From positions 1,739,001-1,803,000 of the forward strand of contig NZ_CM001023.1 in the NCBI RefSeq assembly GCF_000166275.1: 64,000 nt of DNA, given 5' to 3'. This DNA is from Algoriphagus machipongonensis (lineage in GTDB: Bacteria; Bacteroidota; Bacteroidia; Cytophagales; Cyclobacteriaceae). Within the stretch, counting starts at the first letter, position 1. Each line of letters starts with the position of its first letter. Both the position numbers and the translations under genes were made by a program. The notes beneath the pieces are model-generated. The model ran no database searches. It saw nothing but the letters and a program-made list of their open reading frames with translations, and was not told the origin of the DNA. Below are positions 1-10,015 of the stretch, piece by piece.

Positions 1-116
1 GAAAGTTTGGGAAAAAGCCCATTGAGTTAGGAATATCAGAATGAAGCTGAAATAAAAGGATCGTTTCATGGTTGCTGCTTAAGTTGATTTATTCTTCGGG
101 GTATTTCCTTCTGAAA

Positions 117-1424
117 TTAATATTTGTCATGGATCAGGTAGAGGGTTTTTTCTAATTCTCTTTTCAGTTCCGATCCAGATAGAGCGTAGTTGTTTAGGAT
201 ACATGAAAAGTGGAGGATTTTTCCACTCTTGGTAATCAAAAATCCACTGAGTGCATTACTCATACTTAGAGTTCCAGTCTTGGCATAAATGTATGCGGGC
301 TGGCCTTCGTCAGCTTTATACCAATTCCGGATGGTGCCGGATTCTCCTCCTGCGGGGAAATAGGCTTTAATTTTTTCCAAAGGTACTTCAGCTCGTATCT
401 TCCCAAGCAAGGCAATAATGGACCTTGGAGTGAACATGTTTTTAGCTGAAAGTCCTGAGCCATCTACCCAGATAGGTTCGTCCGGCAAGTCTTTCAACAA
501 GTTTTCTTTCGAGTAAGCAATGGCATCTGAAGTGCTTAATTGATTGCTCAGCTGATCTGAAACCAAGAGCATTAATTGCTCCGCCAAAAAGTTGTCTGAA
601 ATCTTCATCATTTGGGCATAGATGCTATCAGCAGGAGTAGTTTGAAGTTTGATAGGATCTTCTTGAAAGTAAGCTTCATTTTGTATAACTCTCACTTTTT
701 TTCCTGATGCCTCAGTCAATAGTTGAGCTGCAAATTCAGCTGAGGTTACAAAGGGGATGTCAGTCTCAAAAGGATCAGAAGGAACCACATCTGTAAATTG
801 GTAACTGAAAAGATTTTTATACCGATCTCTTCTAAACCTGTAGCCATTCCAGCTATCTGTCTTTTTAGCTTCCAGAAAAGGCTTAAATCTTTCAGGGCTA
901 ATCGTGAAATTATTTTGGCCTTCTTCAAATTTAAAACGTACGATATTGCCATAGACAGGCAAGGCAGATCTTTCCGTAGCATAGTAATAATTGTACCAAT
1001 CCCAAGACCATCCTGGTCCAAATGCATCGACTTGTCCAAAATTATCCAAGAGGTATAAATCCTTATCACTCGCTCTCAAGAAATTGATGGCTACTTCATT
1101 ATCCAAATCAGGATGTAAAAGTCCAGGGTCCCCTGTTCCCCAGAATATCAAGGAATCTCCTTTTTCCAGATAGTTGAGCCCATTGACCAATTCATCTCCT
1201 AGAATGGAGTAGGAGGTATAAAAAGTAAATAATTTGGTATTGGATGCAGGAATAAAATATTTATCCGAATTAATGTCCACCAATACTTTGTCCGATTCTG
1301 GATCAAGTAGCATAAAGCCCATGTGACCTTGACTTAAAACATCTGAGTTTTTAAGTGATTTGTTGATTTTTTGGACTGTACAGGAGCTGACAAGAATCAG
1401 TAATCCAACTAGGAGTTTTTTCAT
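117..1424 (-). CDS. D-alanyl-D-alanine carboxypeptidase / PBP4-type, peptidase family S13 (lipoprotein)
   Basis: A 435-residue periplasmic peptidoglycan hydrolase of the S13 (DacB/PBP4) family, which removes the terminal D-Ala or cuts cross-links. All three penicillin-binding motifs are visible: SNTK (S61-K64, nucleophile Ser61), SDN (276-278) and KTG (382-384). The N-terminus has a short hydrophobic stretch ending SSC, a lipobox-like site at Cys15, so it is probably membrane-anchored. Length suits the family. It follows a SusC/SusD pair on the same strand, but a strong terminator separates them, so it is probably transcribed on its own. The ATG start fits the signal peptide. Confidence 0.9.
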   Translation of the reverse strand: MKKLLVGLLILVSSCTVQKINKSLKNSDVLSQGHMGFMLLDPESDKVLVDINSDKYFIPASNTKLFTFYTSYSILGDELVNGLNYLEKGDSLIFWGTGDPGLLHPDLDNEVAINFLRASDKDLYLLDNFGQVDAFGPGWSWDWYNYYYATERSALPVYGNIVRFKFEEGQNNFTISPERFKPFLEAKKTDSWNGYRFRRDRYKNLFSYQFTDVVPSDPFETDIPFVTSAEFAAQLLTEASGKKVRVIQNEAYFQEDPIKLQTTPADSIYAQMMKISDNFLAEQLMLLVSDQLSNQLSTSDAIAYSKENLLKDLPDEPIWVDGSGLSAKNMFTPRSIIALLGKIRAEVPLEKIKAYFPAGGESGTIRNWYKADEGQPAYIYAKTGTLSMSNALSGFLITKSGKILHFSCILNNYALSGSELKRELEKTLYLIHDKY

Positions 1425-1453
1425 AAAAGGAGTATTCTGTGTATTAAGTTAAA

Positions 1454-1488
1454 TAAAAAAAGTCTCCTACTGGGTAGTAGGAGACTTT
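1454..1488 (-). terminator. Intrinsic terminator after the SusD-like gene
   Basis: Perfect 13-bp inverted repeat, AAAGTCTCCTACT at 1459-1471 and its complement at 1476-1488, with a 4-nt loop. Read on the minus strand it is followed by a T run. It lies 16 bp past the SusD stop codon and upstream of the PBP4 gene. Confidence 0.88.
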
Positions 1489-1504
1489 AGATATTGAAAT
1501 CAGT

Positions 1505-2920
1505 TTATTGATCCCACCAGATTCTATCAGTTAAAGTGACAGATGGTACGTTGGCACCATTTCTACTCACCTCACTATCAGGATAAGCCAGTCTTCTGAT
1601 ATATTCTCCTCCTAAATTTGGATTCAAGTTATCAGGTAACGTCATGTCCTTGTATTGATAATCAAATCTTCTTGCATCATTCCAGGTTTCTGGATGTAAG
1701 AATAAAGCAACGTATTTCTCTTTGAAAATATCATTAAGAGTCAAAGCATCAGCTCCCATGCTTACGCTAGGGTCAGCCAAATAAGCAGCTTTTTCATCTT
1801 CATCTACACTTAACATATCCATGTGTGCATTGATACCTTCTAGATACGCTTCATAAGCTCTCGCTTTATCTGTGTCAAATGCAGCTTCTGCTTCAATAAA
1901 CTTTAACTCAGCGTAAGTTGCAATAAGCAATGGAGATTGTTGTGAAGTGTAAAACTGTCCTTCAATCAAGGTAGATCTTGCACCTTGTTCTGGAGCATTT
2001 CCTCTACCTGCACCATTCACAGTGCCTACAAATTCACCTTCGTCAGTGGTGCCTACCATTAACTTCAATCTAGGATCTACTGTTGGGTAAGAGGTACCAT
2101 CTAAAGCTTCAATAAATTGTTCAGAAATCCAGCCAGTCAAAAGCAAATTCGCATTGTTGATAGCGTCATTCGCCCATGGATTGAAACGTTGTTCGAAATA
2201 TGTAACTGATGCATCATCGGCATTTGAATCAAATCCATTGGCCACGGCTGCAAGCACTTCAGAAGCATTATATCCTTCTTTTCCTTTCATGTGGATCATG
2301 TATCTAGCCTTCAGGGTGTAAGCAAATTTCACCCAGGTATCGATGTCTCCACCGTAAATGAAATCATCGGGGCCAATAGAAGCCGAAGTTTCGCTACTTT
2401 GAAGGTTTGAAATCCCTTGATCAAGTAAGGTTAAAATATTGTTATATAAAGCTTGATCATCATCATAAGCTGGAGTTACCGTGGTAAAGTTGAAGCTTTC
2501 AGAAAATGGAACATCTCCAAATAAGTCAACAGTCATTCCAAGATTAAGAGCCATCAATACCTGTCCAGCACCTAAATAGTGCGAGGCACCTGATTCCTCA
2601 GCCTTTTTAGTTAGCTCGTTTAGGTCTGTCATTACATTGTAAAGACTGAACCACATGCTGCTAAAGTTGAGCGGTTCCATCGTGTCCGAACCACTCGCTG
2701 GGTTTGGTGAGGCAAAATATTGAACATAGTTGCCTACTGCATTTCCCTCTCTGTAAACATTCAAGCTCGTTTCATAGGTGATGTTAGTCATCAAGCCTGT
2801 GATAGGAGCGTCCTGAGGGTTGTTTGGGTTTTCATTGACATCCAGGTAAGATTCACAAGCGGAAGCTGTAAGAATCAGGGATGCGCCCAAAATTGCTTTT
2901 ATTTTATTTTTATAATTCAT
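1505..2920 (-). CDS. SusD/RagB-family nutrient-binding outer-membrane lipoprotein (SusD-like_2 type)
   Basis: A 471-residue surface lipoprotein that captures ligand for the SusC channel encoded directly upstream. The signal peptide ends TASAC, and Cys+1 is followed by ESYLDVNENPNNP, the typical start of the SusD-like_2 family. The C-terminal part has the usual TPR-rich pattern and the family ending with the YIRRLAYPDSE region. The frame is open to a TTG at 2932, but the ATG at 2920 gives the better signal peptide and follows the SusC stop by about a dozen bases. The ligand cannot be read from sequence; peptides or oligosaccharides are both possible. Confidence 0.9.
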   Translation of the reverse strand: MNYKNKIKAILGASLILTASACESYLDVNENPNNPQDAPITGLMTNITYETSLNVYREGNAVGNYVQYFASPNPASGSDTMEPLNFSSMWFSLYNVMTDLNELTKKAEESGASHYLGAGQVLMALNLGMTVDLFGDVPFSESFNFTTVTPAYDDDQALYNNILTLLDQGISNLQSSETSASIGPDDFIYGGDIDTWVKFAYTLKARYMIHMKGKEGYNASEVLAAVANGFDSNADDASVTYFEQRFNPWANDAINNANLLLTGWISEQFIEALDGTSYPTVDPRLKLMVGTTDEGEFVGTVNGAGRGNAPEQGARSTLIEGQFYTSQQSPLLIATYAELKFIEAEAAFDTDKARAYEAYLEGINAHMDMLSVDEDEKAAYLADPSVSMGADALTLNDIFKEKYVALFLHPETWNDARRFDYQYKDMTLPDNLNPNLGGEYIRRLAYPDSEVSRNGANVPSVTLTDRIWWDQ

Positions 2921-2932
2921 CTTTCTAGTCAA

Positions 2933-5900
2933 TTAGAGTCCCAAATTCAAGTTAAAGAATACACTTTGAACACCAGGGAAGCCTAGCCCTGTGAAACCGA
3001 TCGCGTTTCCACCAGCACCTGCTGAGAAAGACTCAGGATCAAATCCATCCCATGGAGTGGAAAGGATGATGTTGTTTGCAGCAACAGAAAGTCTTGCCGT
3101 TCTAAAAGGAGTTCTTTCCAATAAAGAAGGCTGGAAGTTATAAGCCAAAGTGATGTTTCTTAGCTTGATGAAACTTGCATCATTTACAAAATTCTCAGAA
3201 GCTCCTCTGTAATAGTTTCTCCAGTATCCTGCACCATAATCAACCCCATCAGGGCCGATTCCTTGACCTAACCAAACTTCCTTGGTATTGGTAGATCCAT
3301 CTTCAAGTACTCCTGGGAATACCACGGTGTCGTTTCTTCTTTCAGAATCTTCTTGCTTACCAAATGCAGAAAGGAAGTTTCCAAACTGATCATATTGCTC
3401 AAGACCAGCTCTGAAATCAATCAAGAATGAAAGCTCAAGTCCCTTGTAAGTAAAATGGTTACGAAGACCTCCAAAGAATTTTGGTACGGCGTTTCCAAGA
3501 ACCAATTGACTTCCTGTTCTTACAGGGAATCCATTCGAACCAATAAGTTGAGTTAATCCTCTGTCAAGCATAGTGGCATCTGGATTTGCATCTGGTCTTA
3601 CATAAGAAGAACCATAAATATCACCGTAAGGCTCACCCTCTTTCAAGATCATAGTAACAGTGGCCCCTGCGTATCCAAATTGGCTACCAACCACAATTTG
3701 ATCTATACCCTCTCGGATATTCTTCACTTCATTTTTGTTGGTAGTAAGGTTAGCGGTCACATCCCATTTGAAATAATCTGTCTGAATAGGAGTACCCCCT
3801 AATACAATTTCAAATCCTCTGTTTTCAATTTCACCAGCATTGGTGATATAAGATGAAAATCCTGTTGCATCAGAAATCGGCACTGGAATAATCTGATCCG
3901 AAGCATTAGACTTATAATAAGTGATGTCTAAATTCGCTCGGTTGTTAAAGAATGCCATTTGAGTACCAAACTCAATTGAGGTTGTTTTCTCTGGCTTTAA
4001 TGCAGGATCACCAAATGTTGAGTTTTTAGAAAAACCTACTTGTCCGTTCAATGGGAATACGGAAGGAGAAACGAATGTTGCTCCTAAAATATGAGGATTC
4101 GTATCCTTACCTACCTGAGCATAAGAAGCTCTCAACTTACCAAATGTGATCCAGCTTGGCATGTCAAAGTTTTCACTAAATACATATCCCAAGTTGATGG
4201 AAGGGTAGAAGAAAGAGTTATTGTCTTTTGGTAGGGTAGAGGAGATGTCATTTCTTCCTGTCACATTTAAGAACAAGAAGTTTTTATAATCAACCATCAA
4301 GTCACCATAGAAACCTACTAGTCTTCTAATGCTTTTTCCTTGACTTGCAAAGATCTGACTCGTGTTACTTAAGTTGTAAAATCCAGGGATAACAAAATTG
4401 GAACCTGAAGCAGAAACTCGGTCATATTTTCTTTCAAAAATATCATTACCTACTCTTAGTTGTGTATTCCAGTCTTCTCCCCACTGTTTCTTAAGCGTAA
4501 CATAGAAGTTTGAGTTTAAGTCACGACTAGTGATTCTTGTTTCCTCCATGAATCCAGTTGAACTCAAAGCTTGCTCTCCATCGATACCCATTGGGCCAGG
4601 AGTAATCTCTGTTCTGCTATCACTGTAGAAATCAGTACCTAGTCTGTAAGATAAGGTGATCCAATCTGCTGGAGAGTAATTCATGTTAATGTTACCAATT
4701 AAGCGGTTTACATTATCCTCATAGGTAGCAAATCTGGCATCATAAATTGGGTTCGTGTTGCCATACGTTTTCATGGTTCCATCTTCGTTGATGTAATCAC
4801 GAACATCCGTTGTTTCAGACCAATACATCATTCTTTCAAGGAAACGATCATGCGGAACACGATTACCTCCAGAATTGGAGAAGTTCATAGATCCTGAGAA
4901 ATTGAATTTCTCACTTGCTGTAACAGTACCTGATAGTTTTGCTGTAGTTCTGTCCCAAGTTGAGAATGGGATGATTCCTTCTTGATCTAATCTACCAAAG
5001 GAACCATAGAAGGTCGCTTTTTCACCACCACCTGAAACGCTTAAGTTATTCTCATAGCGAGTTCCAGTATTGAATGCTCTATCCCAGTTGTTTTGATAAA
5101 CATAATTAGGGTCGTTTTCCTCGGCAATATTTGCTCCCCAAGACGGCCAGAAGCTAGAGTCATCACGCTCACCGCTAAATCCTTGACCATACTGATCCTG
5201 AAGCTTTGGTTTTTTCACAAGATTATCAAATCCAACAGAGCTATTAAAGTCTATTCTTATTTGTCCTGATTTTCCTTTTTTGGTAGTTACGATCACTGCA
5301 CCATTGGCAGCTCTAACACCATAAAGAGCAGTTGCAGCAGCACCCTTTAGTACCGACATAGTCTCGATGTCATTTGGGTTGATATCTGCAATTCTGTTTG
5401 ACATACCTCTTGGAGTTCCACCGGACTCAACAGTGGAGTTGTCTACAGGAACACCATCCACAACAAATAGTGGTTGGTTGTCTGCATTAGGATCCAAAGA
5501 GTTGATGCCTCGAATAATAATTCGTGCAGATTGACCTGGAGCACCTCCGGAATTGGTCACTTGAACACCCGCTACCTGTCCTTGCAAGGCATTGACAATG
5601 TTTGGCTGTTTTGCAGTAGTGATCTCTTCAGCATCTATACTTTGGGCAGAGTATCCCAAAGATTTTTTCTCTTGAGAAATACCAAAAGCTGTTACAATCA
5701 CCTCATCCAATTCTGAAGAGGAATAGGCTAGCGTAACATTGATTTCAGAATTGTTTCCAACTCGTCTGGTTTGCGATTCGAAACCGATGAATGAGAATAC
5801 TAATACGGATTCTGAATTAGGTACTGAGATTGAATAATTTCCGTCGATATCTGTGACGGCACCTGTGGTTGTTCCCTGAATCAAAATACTGACTCCGGGA

Positions 5901-6019
5901 AGCGGTTCCCCATCTTCCTGTGAGGTTACTTTTCCTTTGATTGATTGTTGGGCATACAATGGTACGCTCAGCATCAGTCCAAAAAGGAAAAGCATAGTTA
6001 ACAAGTAACTTTTCTTCAT
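2933..6019 (-). CDS. SusC/RagA-family TonB-linked outer-membrane transporter
   Basis: A 1028-residue TonB-dependent transporter that pairs with the following SusD lipoprotein. In order it has a signal peptide ending YAQQ (about residues 1-25), a carboxypeptidase-D-like domain (about 27-100, with GEPLPGVSILIQGT and DGNYSISVP), a TonB-box region (SSELDEVIVTAFG), a plug domain (about 120-240, with the family LFVVDGVPVDN and AALYGVRAANGAVIVTTKKG motifs) and a long beta-barrel. It lacks the N-terminal STN signalling domain, so it is not expected to signal to an anti-sigma factor, unlike the receptor at 20.7 kb. It leads a two-gene operon. Confidence 0.95.
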   Translation of the reverse strand: MKKSYLLTMLFLFGLMLSVPLYAQQSIKGKVTSQEDGEPLPGVSILIQGTTTGAVTDIDGNYSISVPNSESVLVFSFIGFESQTRRVGNNSEINVTLAYSSSELDEVIVTAFGISQEKKSLGYSAQSIDAEEITTAKQPNIVNALQGQVAGVQVTNSGGAPGQSARIIIRGINSLDPNADNQPLFVVDGVPVDNSTVESGGTPRGMSNRIADINPNDIETMSVLKGAAATALYGVRAANGAVIVTTKKGKSGQIRIDFNSSVGFDNLVKKPKLQDQYGQGFSGERDDSSFWPSWGANIAEENDPNYVYQNNWDRAFNTGTRYENNLSVSGGGEKATFYGSFGRLDQEGIIPFSTWDRTTAKLSGTVTASEKFNFSGSMNFSNSGGNRVPHDRFLERMMYWSETTDVRDYINEDGTMKTYGNTNPIYDARFATYEDNVNRLIGNINMNYSPADWITLSYRLGTDFYSDSRTEITPGPMGIDGEQALSSTGFMEETRITSRDLNSNFYVTLKKQWGEDWNTQLRVGNDIFERKYDRVSASGSNFVIPGFYNLSNTSQIFASQGKSIRRLVGFYGDLMVDYKNFLFLNVTGRNDISSTLPKDNNSFFYPSINLGYVFSENFDMPSWITFGKLRASYAQVGKDTNPHILGATFVSPSVFPLNGQVGFSKNSTFGDPALKPEKTTSIEFGTQMAFFNNRANLDITYYKSNASDQIIPVPISDATGFSSYITNAGEIENRGFEIVLGGTPIQTDYFKWDVTANLTTNKNEVKNIREGIDQIVVGSQFGYAGATVTMILKEGEPYGDIYGSSYVRPDANPDATMLDRGLTQLIGSNGFPVRTGSQLVLGNAVPKFFGGLRNHFTYKGLELSFLIDFRAGLEQYDQFGNFLSAFGKQEDSERRNDTVVFPGVLEDGSTNTKEVWLGQGIGPDGVDYGAGYWRNYYRGASENFVNDASFIKLRNITLAYNFQPSLLERTPFRTARLSVAANNIILSTPWDGFDPESFSAGAGGNAIGFTGLGFPGVQSVFFNLNLGL

Positions 6020-6481
6020 GCGAGTTTTGGTTTAGAATTATAGTATAGGATTAGTTTCATCTGTTTTATTAAAAATTAATGCTGTTTTTTTCTGTTTTCG
6101 AACAGTTGTTTAGGTGGATTAATTAACGAATGGAAATGTTTTTTATTTAAACACCTGATAATCAAATAATATGGAAGAAGGGGCTTTCTGAGCTTATGAC
6201 CCTTCTATTTTTTATTAATTGGACTTTATTATTCCATTTTGGATAAATTAAATAACCTTTATTCTATAAATTAAGAATATTTGATGTCATTTATCAAAAA
6301 AAAGCACTGAATTTTTATCAAAAAGTTAATTAATTCTTAATAATCGAATAATATTCGTTCCTGCCATATTTTGCAGTATTATATTTTGAATAGTTGCAGT
6401 AATATGCGAGGTCTTGAAAATCAAGGCAATAAAAAAGCCGCTTCCATCGAAGCGGCTTAAATCTATTTTTTGAGTTTTTGA
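6020..6481. other. Intergenic region between the SusC gene and hppA
   Basis: An AT-rich gap of 462 bp. It must contain the SusC promoter (minus strand, 6020 side) and it holds the hppA terminator near 6431-6458. I see no convincing open frame or RNA gene in it. Confidence 0.6.
6431..6458 (-). terminator. Intrinsic terminator of hppA
   Basis: Perfect 10-bp arms AAGCCGCTTC (6435-6444) and GAAGCGGCTT (6449-6458) around CATC. On the minus strand the stem is followed by six T residues, 24 bp past the hppA stop codon. Confidence 0.88.
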
Positions 6482-8689
6482 CTAATGAATCACTTTTTTG
6501 ATTTCAGTTGTGATCTTCTTTCCATTTTCATATTTGATCTCTTTTTTGATCTCTACTTTCTCAGCCATAGCCTGACCATGAGTCCCCTCACTGATATGAG
6601 GAGCTATGACTAAAGCGACAATAGACATTAATTTGATCAATATATTCATGGAAGGTCCTGAAGTGTCTTTGAATGGGTCACCTACAGTATCACCAGTGAC
6701 AGATGCCTTATGTGGCTCTGATTTCTTGTAATACATTTCCCCATCGATTTCTACACCTTTTTCAAAGGACTTTTTAGCATTATCCCAAGCACCTCCGGCA
6801 TTGGATTGAAACATTCCCATTAATACTCCTGAAACGGTCACACCTGCAAGCAATCCACCTAGAACTTCAGGGCCAAAAGTAAAGCCAACAAGAATCGGCG
6901 TGATCAACGCGATAGCACCAGGTGCAATCATTTCCCGAATGGAAGCTTTGGTGGAAATCTCCACACATTTATCATATTCAGGCTTCGCTTTGTATTCCAT
7001 GATACCAGGAATCTCTTTAAACTGTCTTCTGACTTCATTGACCATGTCCATGGCTGCTCTTCCTACGGCTGCTATGGCCAGGGAGGAGAATATAAAAGGG
7101 ATCATACCACCAACAAACAACCCGGCTAATACATCGGCTTTATAAATGTCAATGGCATCAATTCCGGCAATCCCAACAAATGCAGCAAACAAGGCCAAGG
7201 ATGTCAAAGCAGCTGATGCAATAGCAAAACCTTTTCCTGTAGCTGCTGTCGTGTTTCCAACAGCATCTAAAATATCTGTTCTTCCTCTTACTTCTTCTGG
7301 TAACTGGCTCATTTCAGCAATCCCCCCGGCATTATCTGCGATCGGTCCAAAAGCATCGATTGCCAATTGCATGGCCGTTGTAGCCATCATACCCGCAGCT
7401 GCAATTGCAACTCCATACAAGCCAGCAAATTCATAGGCTCCATAAATACCTCCTGCCAAAACTAGAATCGGTAAAACGGTAGACTCCATCCCAACAGATA
7501 GGCCTCCGATGATATTTGTTGCATGACCCGTAGCGGATTGCTTGATGATGGACATGACAGGTCTTTTGCCCATTGCTGTATAATATTCAGTAATGATACT
7601 CATTAAGGTACCTACCACTAGACCCAATGTGATTGCGTAAAACACATCCATGTTGGTAAATGAATACCCACGAATGGAAAGAGTTTCAGGAAGCATATAT
7701 TGAACTATAAAGAAAGAGGCAACACCCGTAAAAATAATGGAGGACCAGTTTCCCATGTTTAGAGCTTTCTGTACATCTCCCTTTTCATCTTTTATTGTGA
7801 CGAATGCCATTCCGATGATCGAAAAGACAATACCTAAACCTGCTAAAATCATGGGTAATAAAATAGGAGCAATACCTCCGAAAGCATCTTCGGATACGAT
7901 CTCTCTACCCAATACCATGGTGGCTAGAATGGTTGCTACATAGGAACCGAAAAGATCGGCACCCATACCGGCAACATCACCCACGTTATCCCCTACATTA
8001 TCAGCAATGGTGGCAGGGTTTCTCACATCATCTTCTGGAATTCCAGCTTCCACTTTACCTACTAAATCTGCACCAACATCAGCGGCTTTGGTGTAAATAC
8101 CACCACCAACTCTCGCAAATAGCGCAATTGATTCTGCGCCTAAAGAAAATCCTGCAAGGACTTCCAAAGCTTTTTCCATCTCAACCCCGTTAACTCCAGC
8201 TCCAACGCTTTGAACATACAGGTGGTAGAAGAGAATAAATAAAGAGCCTAAACCTAATACAGCCAAACCTGCAACGCCCAAGCCCATCACAGAACCTCCT
8301 GTAAATGAGACTTTCAATGCTTGCTTCAAGCTTTTTCTAGCCGCTTGGGTAGTTCTCACATTTGCCTTTGTGGCAATTCGCATTCCGATATAGCCTGCAA
8401 ATGCGGAGAAAAACGCACCAATAAGAAAAGATATGGCAATAACAGGACTTGAGGTTTCCACCATCATGCCTGACCAGCCAAGTAAAATCATGGCTATTAT
8501 TGCAAAATAACTCAGGACTTTCCATTCAGCTCTTAAAAATGCCATGGCCCCATCAGCAATATAGCCGGCGAGTTCCATCATGGTTTCATCTCCTGTTTCT
8601 TGTTTCGTTACCCAGGCGGACTTGACGGCCATTACGATCAGACCTAAAATCCCAAGTGCCGGGACCAAATAAATAAGCACGTTTTCCAT
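6482..8689 (-). CDS. hppA: Membrane-bound ion-translocating pyrophosphatase
   Basis: A 735-residue integral membrane pyrophosphatase with about 16 transmembrane segments, which couples PPi hydrolysis to outward pumping of H+ and/or Na+. The pyrophosphate site motif DVGADLVGK and the acidic DNVGDNVGD motif are both present. The segment [12 protein letters not shown] carries Ala where K+-independent enzymes carry Lys, so I infer the K+-dependent class. H+ versus Na+ specificity cannot be called by eye. The C-terminus extends past the family core into a charged [18 protein letters not shown] tail. A single-gene unit with its own terminator. Confidence 0.96.
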   Translation of the reverse strand: MENVLIYLVPALGILGLIVMAVKSAWVTKQETGDETMMELAGYIADGAMAFLRAEWKVLSYFAIIAMILLGWSGMMVETSSPVIAISFLIGAFFSAFAGYIGMRIATKANVRTTQAARKSLKQALKVSFTGGSVMGLGVAGLAVLGLGSLFILFYHLYVQSVGAGVNGVEMEKALEVLAGFSLGAESIALFARVGGGIYTKAADVGADLVGKVEAGIPEDDVRNPATIADNVGDNVGDVAGMGADLFGSYVATILATMVLGREIVSEDAFGGIAPILLPMILAGLGIVFSIIGMAFVTIKDEKGDVQKALNMGNWSSIIFTGVASFFIVQYMLPETLSIRGYSFTNMDVFYAITLGLVVGTLMSIITEYYTAMGKRPVMSIIKQSATGHATNIIGGLSVGMESTVLPILVLAGGIYGAYEFAGLYGVAIAAAGMMATTAMQLAIDAFGPIADNAGGIAEMSQLPEEVRGRTDILDAVGNTTAATGKGFAIASAALTSLALFAAFVGIAGIDAIDIYKADVLAGLFVGGMIPFIFSSLAIAAVGRAAMDMVNEVRRQFKEIPGIMEYKAKPEYDKCVEISTKASIREMIAPGAIALITPILVGFTFGPEVLGGLLAGVTVSGVLMGMFQSNAGGAWDNAKKSFEKGVEIDGEMYYKKSEPHKASVTGDTVGDPFKDTSGPSMNILIKLMSIVALVIAPHISEGTHGQAMAEKVEIKKEIKYENGKKITTEIKKVIH

Positions 8690-8734
8690 ATATATTCTTA
8701 ACTATTAGGTTGGATTTATTAATTATTAACTGAG

Positions 8735-8764
8735 CAAATATAGAATTTCTCTTGAACCCTCCAA
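8735..8764 (-). promoter_or_regulatory. Putative Bacteroidota promoter of hppA
   Basis: On the minus strand TTG (8764-8762) is followed after 19 nt by TATATTTG (8742-8735), matching the Bacteroidota TTG / TAnnTTTG consensus about 45 bp upstream of the hppA ATG. Confidence 0.55.
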
Positions 8765-9307
8765 CTCAGTATAAATAGTGGTTTTGCTCGGGAATAAGCC
8801 AATTTTATTAAGGATATGATAATATATTCAGTTCTTAGCTTTGATTTGGGTAGGCATGCTTACTTTTTACTGAAAAATCAGAAATTCAGGCAGTTGAGGT
8901 GAATATTTTAATTCGGTAGTTTTTTAGAATACAAGGCACAAAATCACAGGTTATGAGCTTGAGAGGTGGTTTTTAATAATTATAACAAAGTGATTGTTCT
9001 AACTATCTAATATCCAATAGGTAAGCTTTGGTTTGGCTGTTTCTTGAGCTACCTGTATTCAATCTGCCTGTAGCTATAGTGAATTTGGATGGAAAAAGAG
9101 GGACGTAAACCGTATTTAAATTGTAAGTGAGTAAACCCTGGTTGACTTGAAGCTATTTAAAGGAATGTTCAATCAGTTGAAGCTGTGGAAATTTTGTAAA
9201 TTATAAAGGGCTTTGTGCCCACAGCTTTAAGGCTTTAGGATTGATTTCCTTCCATTGTGATAGTTTCGTGATGATTAAAATCTAATTTCAAGCTCAATTT
9301 ATTGAAA
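8765..9307. other. Intergenic region between hppA and the response regulator gene
   Basis: About 540 bp between divergently transcribed genes. It should contain the promoter of the two-component pair. I see no coding frame, tRNA or strong hairpin. Confidence 0.5.
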
Positions 9308-10006
9308 ATGAAAAAAGTATTAGTAGTCGAAGATGATCCTAATATCAGTCACCTGATTCAAATTCATTTAAATGATTTAGGTTATCAGATTCAAGTCTGT
9401 AACCATGGCAGGGAAGGATTTGAAATCGCTAATTCCAATCCTTTTGACCTGATAATTTTAGATATCATGTTGCCAGAAATGGATGGCATAGCGATTTGCC
9501 AAAAGTTGAGAGCCTTGGATAATTTCACTCCTATATTAATGATCACTGCCAAGTCTGAAGAGATTGATAAGGTGATCGGACTGGAGTCTGGGGCTGATGA
9601 TTACATTACCAAACCTTTCAAGATTAGAGAGTTTATCGCCCGGGTAAAAGCTATCATGAGAAGGCAGGATCAATTTAACATGGTAGCTTCCAAGGAAGCT
9701 GATCAGCTCCAATTTAATTCCCTAGAGATAGATGAAAAGAAGAGAAAGGTTCTTCTTGATGAAAAAAGGATGGATTTGACCCCAAAAGAATTTGACCTTC
9801 TGGTTTTGATGGCTAAAAACCCCGGAAGAAGTTACAGCAGGGGAGAATTGCTGGAATTGATTTGGGGCTATGACTTTTCGGGATATGAACATACGGTCAA
9901 TGCACATATCAATAGATTACGAGCTAAGATTGAAAAAGACCCAAATAACCCCAATTTCATTTTGACTACCTGGGGAGTAGGATATCGTTTTAATGATGAA
10001 TTATAA
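9308..10006 (+). CDS. OmpR/PhoB-family response regulator
   Basis: A 232-residue two-component regulator. The receiver domain (about 1-120) has the acidic pair E8/D9, the phosphoacceptor Asp in ILDIMLP (D52) and the Lys in ITKPFK. The C-terminal winged helix (about 135-230) has LTPKEFDLLVLM and the family ending TTWGVGYRF. The frame also opens at a TTG two codons earlier, but ATG at 9308 gives the canonical MKKVLVVEDD start. The histidine kinase gene begins 9 bp downstream, so the two are co-transcribed partners. The regulon cannot be inferred. Confidence 0.93.
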   Translation: MKKVLVVEDDPNISHLIQIHLNDLGYQIQVCNHGREGFEIANSNPFDLIILDIMLPEMDGIAICQKLRALDNFTPILMITAKSEEIDKVIGLESGADDYITKPFKIREFIARVKAIMRRQDQFNMVASKEADQLQFNSLEIDEKKRKVLLDEKRMDLTPKEFDLLVLMAKNPGRSYSRGELLELIWGYDFSGYEHTVNAHINRLRAKIEKDPNNPNFILTTWGVGYRFNDEL

Positions 10007-10015
10007 ACAAGGACT

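Noticed and set aside
7146..7436. Open frames antisense to hppA
   Set aside because: Low-complexity Ala/Pro-rich products that mirror the Gly/Ala-rich membrane protein on the other strand.
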